Shown here one piece after another: positions 44,696-47,784 of a stretch of 47,784 nt of DNA. The notes beneath the pieces are model-generated. The model saw only the letters and a list, made by a program, of their open reading frames with translations, was not told the DNA's origin and made no database searches. Every line of letters starts with the position of its first letter. Positions within the stretch are counted from its first letter, which is position 1. Source of the DNA: Magnetococcales bacterium HCHbin5. Its GTDB lineage: Bacteria; Pseudomonadota; Magnetococcia; Magnetococcales; Magnetaquicoccaceae. The stretch lies in the NCBI GenBank assembly GCA_002753505.1, contig PEAG01000004.1, positions 1 to 47,784 on the forward strand, read 5' to 3'. The position numbers and the translations under genes are program-made.

Positions 44696-45790
44696 TTAAA
44701 AAGAGTTTACCGCTTTGATCACCGCATCGATCTCCTCTGGTTCCATCATGGGGTGGCACGGCAACGAGAGGCACCTTTCTGCATGGCGTTCGCTGTTGGA
44801 GAGGCCGAGGGGATCACGCGGCAGATCACCGCATGATGCCTGCCGATGGATCGGGATGGGATAGTGGATGATGGATTGGATGCCCTGCCTGGTGAGATGG
44901 GCCTGCAATGCGCCACGGTTTTCGCAGGTGACGACAAACAGGTGATAGACATGAGAGGCCGGGTCGGCCGGTTCAGACAGCATCTGAATGGCGGCATGGT
45001 GAATGCCTGCCCGATAGGCTTGGGCGATGGTGCGCCGGGCCTCGGTAAAGGCGGGCAGCCAATGCAGTCGTTCGGACAGAATGGCCGCCTGCATTTCGTC
45101 CAGTCGGCTGTTGGTGCCCAACTCGGTAAAGTGTCCCGTCTCCTCCTGGCCATAATTGCGCAGCTGGCTTGCTCTGTTGGCAAGGGATGCGTCGGTTGTC
45201 ACCAGCATGCCCGCATCGCCGATGGCCCCCAGATTTTTGGTGGGGTAAAAACTGAAGGCACCGACACGGCCAAACGAACCCACCGGGCGACCTTGCCAAT
45301 GGGCCAGATGGGCCTGGGCACAATCCTCTATCAGTGTGATATGGTGAGCTTTGCAGAGATCCAGCCAAGCCTGCATGCGGTTTACCTGCCCGTAGAGATG
45401 GACCAACAGTACCGCCCTGGTGCGGGGAGAGAGGCAACGGCGCACGCTCTCCAGGGAGAGCAGGGCGGTATCGGCTTCAATATCTGCCAGCACGGGTTGG
45501 GCTCCGGCCTTGAGAATGGCCAGAACGGTGGCAAATGCGGTCATCGGGGTTGTGATCACCTCATCGCCGGGGCCAATATCCAGGGCACGCAAGGCAATTT
45601 CGATGGCATGCAGTCCGTCACCCACCCCCACCCCGAATGGGACAGCACACCGGGTTGCCCAGAGTTGCTCAAAGCGGTGGAGCTCCTGACCCAATATATA
45701 GCGGCCGGAATCCATCACCCGACCAACAGCCGCCAGCATGGCCTGCCGGAGCTGCGGGGGTTCGGCTTTGAAATTATTCATGCATATCAT
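44696..45790 (-). CDS. DegT/DnrJ/EryC1/StrS-family sugar aminotransferase
   Basis: A 364-aa PLP enzyme that aminates keto-sugar nucleotides. GVGVGDGLHAIEIALRAL, GDEVITTPMTAFATVLAI, the ring-stacking and Asp region LIEDCAQAHLA, the PLP lysine in FSFYPTKNLGAIGDAG, and NSRLDEMQAAIL are all present. The start ATG overlaps the stop of the upstream SDR gene (TTATGATATG); a second ATG three codons on is also possible. Probably makes an amino sugar for the nearby glycosyltransferase. Confidence 0.93.
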   Translation of the reverse strand: MICMNNFKAEPPQLRQAMLAAVGRVMDSGRYILGQELHRFEQLWATRCAVPFGVGVGDGLHAIEIALRALDIGPGDEVITTPMTAFATVLAILKAGAQPVLADIEADTALLSLESVRRCLSPRTRAVLLVHLYGQVNRMQAWLDLCKAHHITLIEDCAQAHLAHWQGRPVGSFGRVGAFSFYPTKNLGAIGDAGMLVTTDASLANRASQLRNYGQEETGHFTELGTNSRLDEMQAAILSERLHWLPAFTEARRTIAQAYRAGIHHAAIQMLSEPADPASHVYHLFVVTCENRGALQAHLTRQGIQSIIHYPIPIHRQASCGDLPRDPLGLSNSERHAERCLSLPCHPMMEPEEIDAVIKAVNSF

Positions 45791-46809
45791 AATTCTGTCA
45801 CCCTGTCGTCCGGCACGCTGTGGCGCATCAGATAGTGTCGGAAATGTCTCTGATAATAGGCCATTGTTTTGGTCAGTCCTGCATCCAAGGTCACCTTGGG
45901 TTGCCATTTTAATTCGCGGGAGATGCGGGAAAAGTCGCCATAATAGTCTCCAATATCAATCTGTTTTCTCTCGTCTGGAAAGGGGATGCACTCATAGGAG
46001 CCCCTGCCGCTCAGCTTGACCATTGTTGCGGCCAGTCTGTTCAGGCTGATCACCTCCCGGCTTCCCAGGTTGTAGACCTTGCCGTTGGCTTTGTCGCGGC
46101 TTCCCGCCAGCAGCAGCGCATCCACGCAATCTTCCACATAATTGAAATCACGTCGTTGTTCTCCATCGCCAAAAATCGGGATTGGTTTTTGTTCCATCAA
46201 CAATCGAAACCAGAGCCCCAGAAAACATTGCTGTGCATCCTGGATGCGCATGCCCGGCCCATAGGTGTTGGTCAAGCGCAGCACGCAGGTATGGAGACCG
46301 TAGATGGTGTGATAGAGGGCGTAATAGGATTCGCTGGTCGCCTTGTGGATGCCGTTGATGTCCGTCGGCTGGATGGGATGATTTTCATCCACAGGCAGAT
46401 ATTGGGGTTTTCCATACACTTGACGGGTACTGGCATAGACGACTCTGATCCTGGGATTCCATTTGCGACAGGACTCCAGCAACCCCAATTGGGCTGAGAC
46501 GTTGATGGCCATGTCCGTGGTCGGGTCGGTCATGGAACCGGTGTGGCTGGTCTGGGCCGCCAAATTGAACAAAAAATCATTTTTTTTGATAAAACGGTTC
46601 ATCGCCTGCTGCTCACGCACATCGCAGATGTTGATGGAGACTGCAGACTCAAAATCCTGGATGTTGAACGGGTTGGAGCCGTGCAGGGGGAGCAGGTTGT
46701 CCACGATTGTCACCTTGGCCCCCAAATGCACCAGGCGACGTGCCAGACGGGAGCCGATAAAGCCCATGCCCCCGGTAATCAGCACTCTGGATTTGTTATA
46801 GTGCATCAT
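45787..46809 (-). CDS. NAD-dependent sugar-nucleotide epimerase/dehydratase (extended SDR)
   Basis: A 340-aa extended SDR. The Rossmann loop VLITGGMGFIGSRLARRL, NLAAQTSHTGSM, VVYASTRQVYG, RLTNTYGPGMRIQDAQQCF and FGDGEQRRDFNYVEDCVDALL support the call. The usual catalytic YxxxK is NGIHK here: the lysine is present but Asn takes the tyrosine position, as I recall in some related epimerase-like groups. The start is MMHYNKSRV (46809), with AGGA nine bases upstream; the longer frame adds 31 poor codons. Upstream partner of the DegT aminotransferase, so it likely supplies a keto or epimerised sugar. Confidence 0.88.
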   Translation of the reverse strand: MMHYNKSRVLITGGMGFIGSRLARRLVHLGAKVTIVDNLLPLHGSNPFNIQDFESAVSINICDVREQQAMNRFIKKNDFLFNLAAQTSHTGSMTDPTTDMAINVSAQLGLLESCRKWNPRIRVVYASTRQVYGKPQYLPVDENHPIQPTDINGIHKATSESYYALYHTIYGLHTCVLRLTNTYGPGMRIQDAQQCFLGLWFRLLMEQKPIPIFGDGEQRRDFNYVEDCVDALLLAGSRDKANGKVYNLGSREVISLNRLAATMVKLSGRGSYECIPFPDERKQIDIGDYYGDFSRISRELKWQPKVTLDAGLTKTMAYYQRHFRHYLMRHSVPDDRVTEL

Positions 46810-47349
46810 CTCAATTTTCCTGGTTGCCACCATGGTTGGCCATCGCTGAATGACCACGTTGCAAACATTGTCCCGTTCACAATAAAGCAATATGTGAGCC
46901 ATCTGGAGTGCTATAAAAAAATTATAACAATATCAATATTTTTACTAAGAGAGTTTCGGATATTGGCAGGGATGTGTTGCAAAAATAAAACGATCAGGAA
47001 GCACGGATGTTGCGTTTTTTTAATGGTCCTGAGAAGCCTGTAACCGCCTTGCAAGGCGGTTTTTTTGCAGGCGTTCCAGTGGATGGTTGGGGGGAAGAAA
47101 AAGGTTAACAGATTAAAATAAATAAAAATATTTTACTGTTCGTCCGGAAACGGTTCCGCTTGCAATGGAGAGGCTTTTGCGGCAGACTGACAAACAGATC
47201 GACATCTGTTTCGTTATGACAATGGAACCGATTCAAAAACGCAACAGTCGCAGAATCCTCATGGTGGAGCTTGCCGGCCATTGTATTAAAAATATTTTTA
47301 TAAACAAATATTTAGTAATGCTTGGCTGCGTTATTGCAAGGAGAATATC
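46810..47349. other. Gene-free region with AT-rich promoter DNA
   Basis: Divergent spacer between the SDR (minus) and the sensor gene (plus). Very AT-rich around 46913-46950 and 47105-47135, plus 47283-47315. Contains the orphan terminator at 47042-47066. A 108-codon plus frame at 47165-47491 overlaps the sensor gene in another register and lacks a ribosome site. Confidence 0.5.
47042..47066 (+). terminator. Intrinsic terminator without an annotated upstream gene
   Basis: AACCGCCTT and AAGGCGGTT form a near loop-less 9-bp palindrome (central GC, so a practical loop of TGCA) followed by a run of seven Ts (47060-47066). It reads on the plus strand, but no plus-strand gene precedes it after 46810, suggesting a small RNA or a leader attenuator for 47350. 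Confidence 0.8.
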
Positions 47350-47784
47350 GTGTCGAATGAGTCACACCCGGGTTTGGTCTGCCCATCCGTTGATCTCTCC
47401 GCAATTTGGGAATGCAGTCATCAGCTGCCTGATCGGGACATGGTTATGGATAAAATTAAGTCGTTGCGGCAGTTTGTGTTCGTTGGCCTGACCTCGTTGG
47501 GGGTTGTTCTGGTGGCCATCGGCTATTTTTTTTCCCAAGAGACCCGGCAAATCCAGCAACAGGCGATGCTGGAACAGACAGTCATGGGTTTCTTGAACAC
47601 GGTATTGGAGGTGCGACGCTATGAAAAAAATTATTTCATGTTCCACAATAAAAGCGACTTTGAAAATGCATTGAATTATCTGGATCAGCTGGATCAGCAG
47701 GTGCGCCTGGTCCGTCCGGCCATTCCGGGTCGACCGGATGGTTCGCATCTGTTGGCGGAGATTGCGGAGTTGTCGGTACACTAC
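47350..47784 (+). CDS. N-terminal part of a membrane sensor protein (cut by window end)
   Basis: 145 codons open to the window edge. GTG 47350 has AAGGAG seven bases upstream; an in-frame ATG at 47446 lies just before the membrane helix and is an alternative. After 32 polar residues comes one helix (about 40-60; FVFVGLTSLGVVLVAIGYFF). An extracytoplasmic helical region follows, with EVRRYEKNYFMFHNKSDFEN, a pattern frequent in the sensor domains of histidine kinases and chemoreceptors. The output domain lies outside the window, so kinase versus chemoreceptor cannot be decided. Confidence 0.75.
   Translation, partial: MSNESHPGLVCPSVDLSAIWECSHQLPDRDMVMDKIKSLRQFVFVGLTSLGVVLVAIGYFFSQETRQIQQQAMLEQTVMGFLNTVLEVRRYEKNYFMFHNKSDFENALNYLDQLDQQVRLVRPAIPGRPDGSHLLAEIAELSVHY

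Noticed and set aside
47165-47491. 108-codon plus-strand frame
   Set aside because: Overlaps the better supported sensor gene in another register and crosses AT-rich non-coding DNA.

Overview
The window is 47.8 kb of a fairly GC-rich, densely packed bacterial chromosome. Neighbouring genes often share an ATGA or GTGA stop/start overlap. The gene content is proteobacterial: a cbb3 oxidase with a complete assembly set, an acs-yjcH-actP acetate operon, LolB and an alphaproteobacterial-length L28 (98 aa). Dispersed GC-rich elements built from strings of hairpins recall Magnetococcia-like or other deep alphaproteobacterial genomes. That placement is an inference; no rRNA or other decisive marker is present.

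Layout. 1-530: 3' end of a group II intron (domains V and VI) inside a dispersed hairpin-rich repeat. 529-1482: unknown membrane protein. 1820-5863 (minus): acetate uptake and activation (acs, yjcH, actP). 6149-10137 (plus): a pair facing acs, an NDP-forming acyl-CoA-synthetase-like protein with weakened motifs and a CoA-transferase/GNAT fusion. Together they look like a rearranged Pat-type protein acetyltransferase module beside its likely target, Acs. 10177-19682: divergent cbb3 oxidase locus (ccoN-O-P and a SafE-like gene on minus; ccoG-H-Q-I-S on plus), with a second repeat copy after ccoP. 19826-24933 (minus): three coupled genes encoding a KAP-type P-loop NTPase, a large uncharacterised protein and a second KAP-type NTPase. 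This is the best candidate in the window for an undescribed (possibly defence) system. 24934-25941: gene-free, holding a diverged repeat copy and hairpins. 25942-32689: tRNA-Gln, ispE, lolB, a TPR lipoprotein, a DUF1858 protein, rpmB, apgM and mdh. 32860-34212: ffh, then a third repeat copy. 34913-40376 (minus): periplasmic binding protein, sensor kinase, HD-GYP response regulator and rhodanese, apparently one signalling operon. 40425-46809 (minus): an 18-repeat Sel1 protein, a TPR/GT41 glycosyltransferase, a DegT-type aminotransferase and a sugar-nucleotide SDR, together suggesting glycan synthesis or protein O-glycosylation. 46810-47349: gene-free, with an orphan intrinsic terminator. 47350-end: start of a membrane sensor protein cut by the window edge.

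All functional calls come from reading motifs and from remembered family sequences; no database search was run. Starts were moved from the longest frame where a Shine-Dalgarno sequence or a coupled stop supports it.
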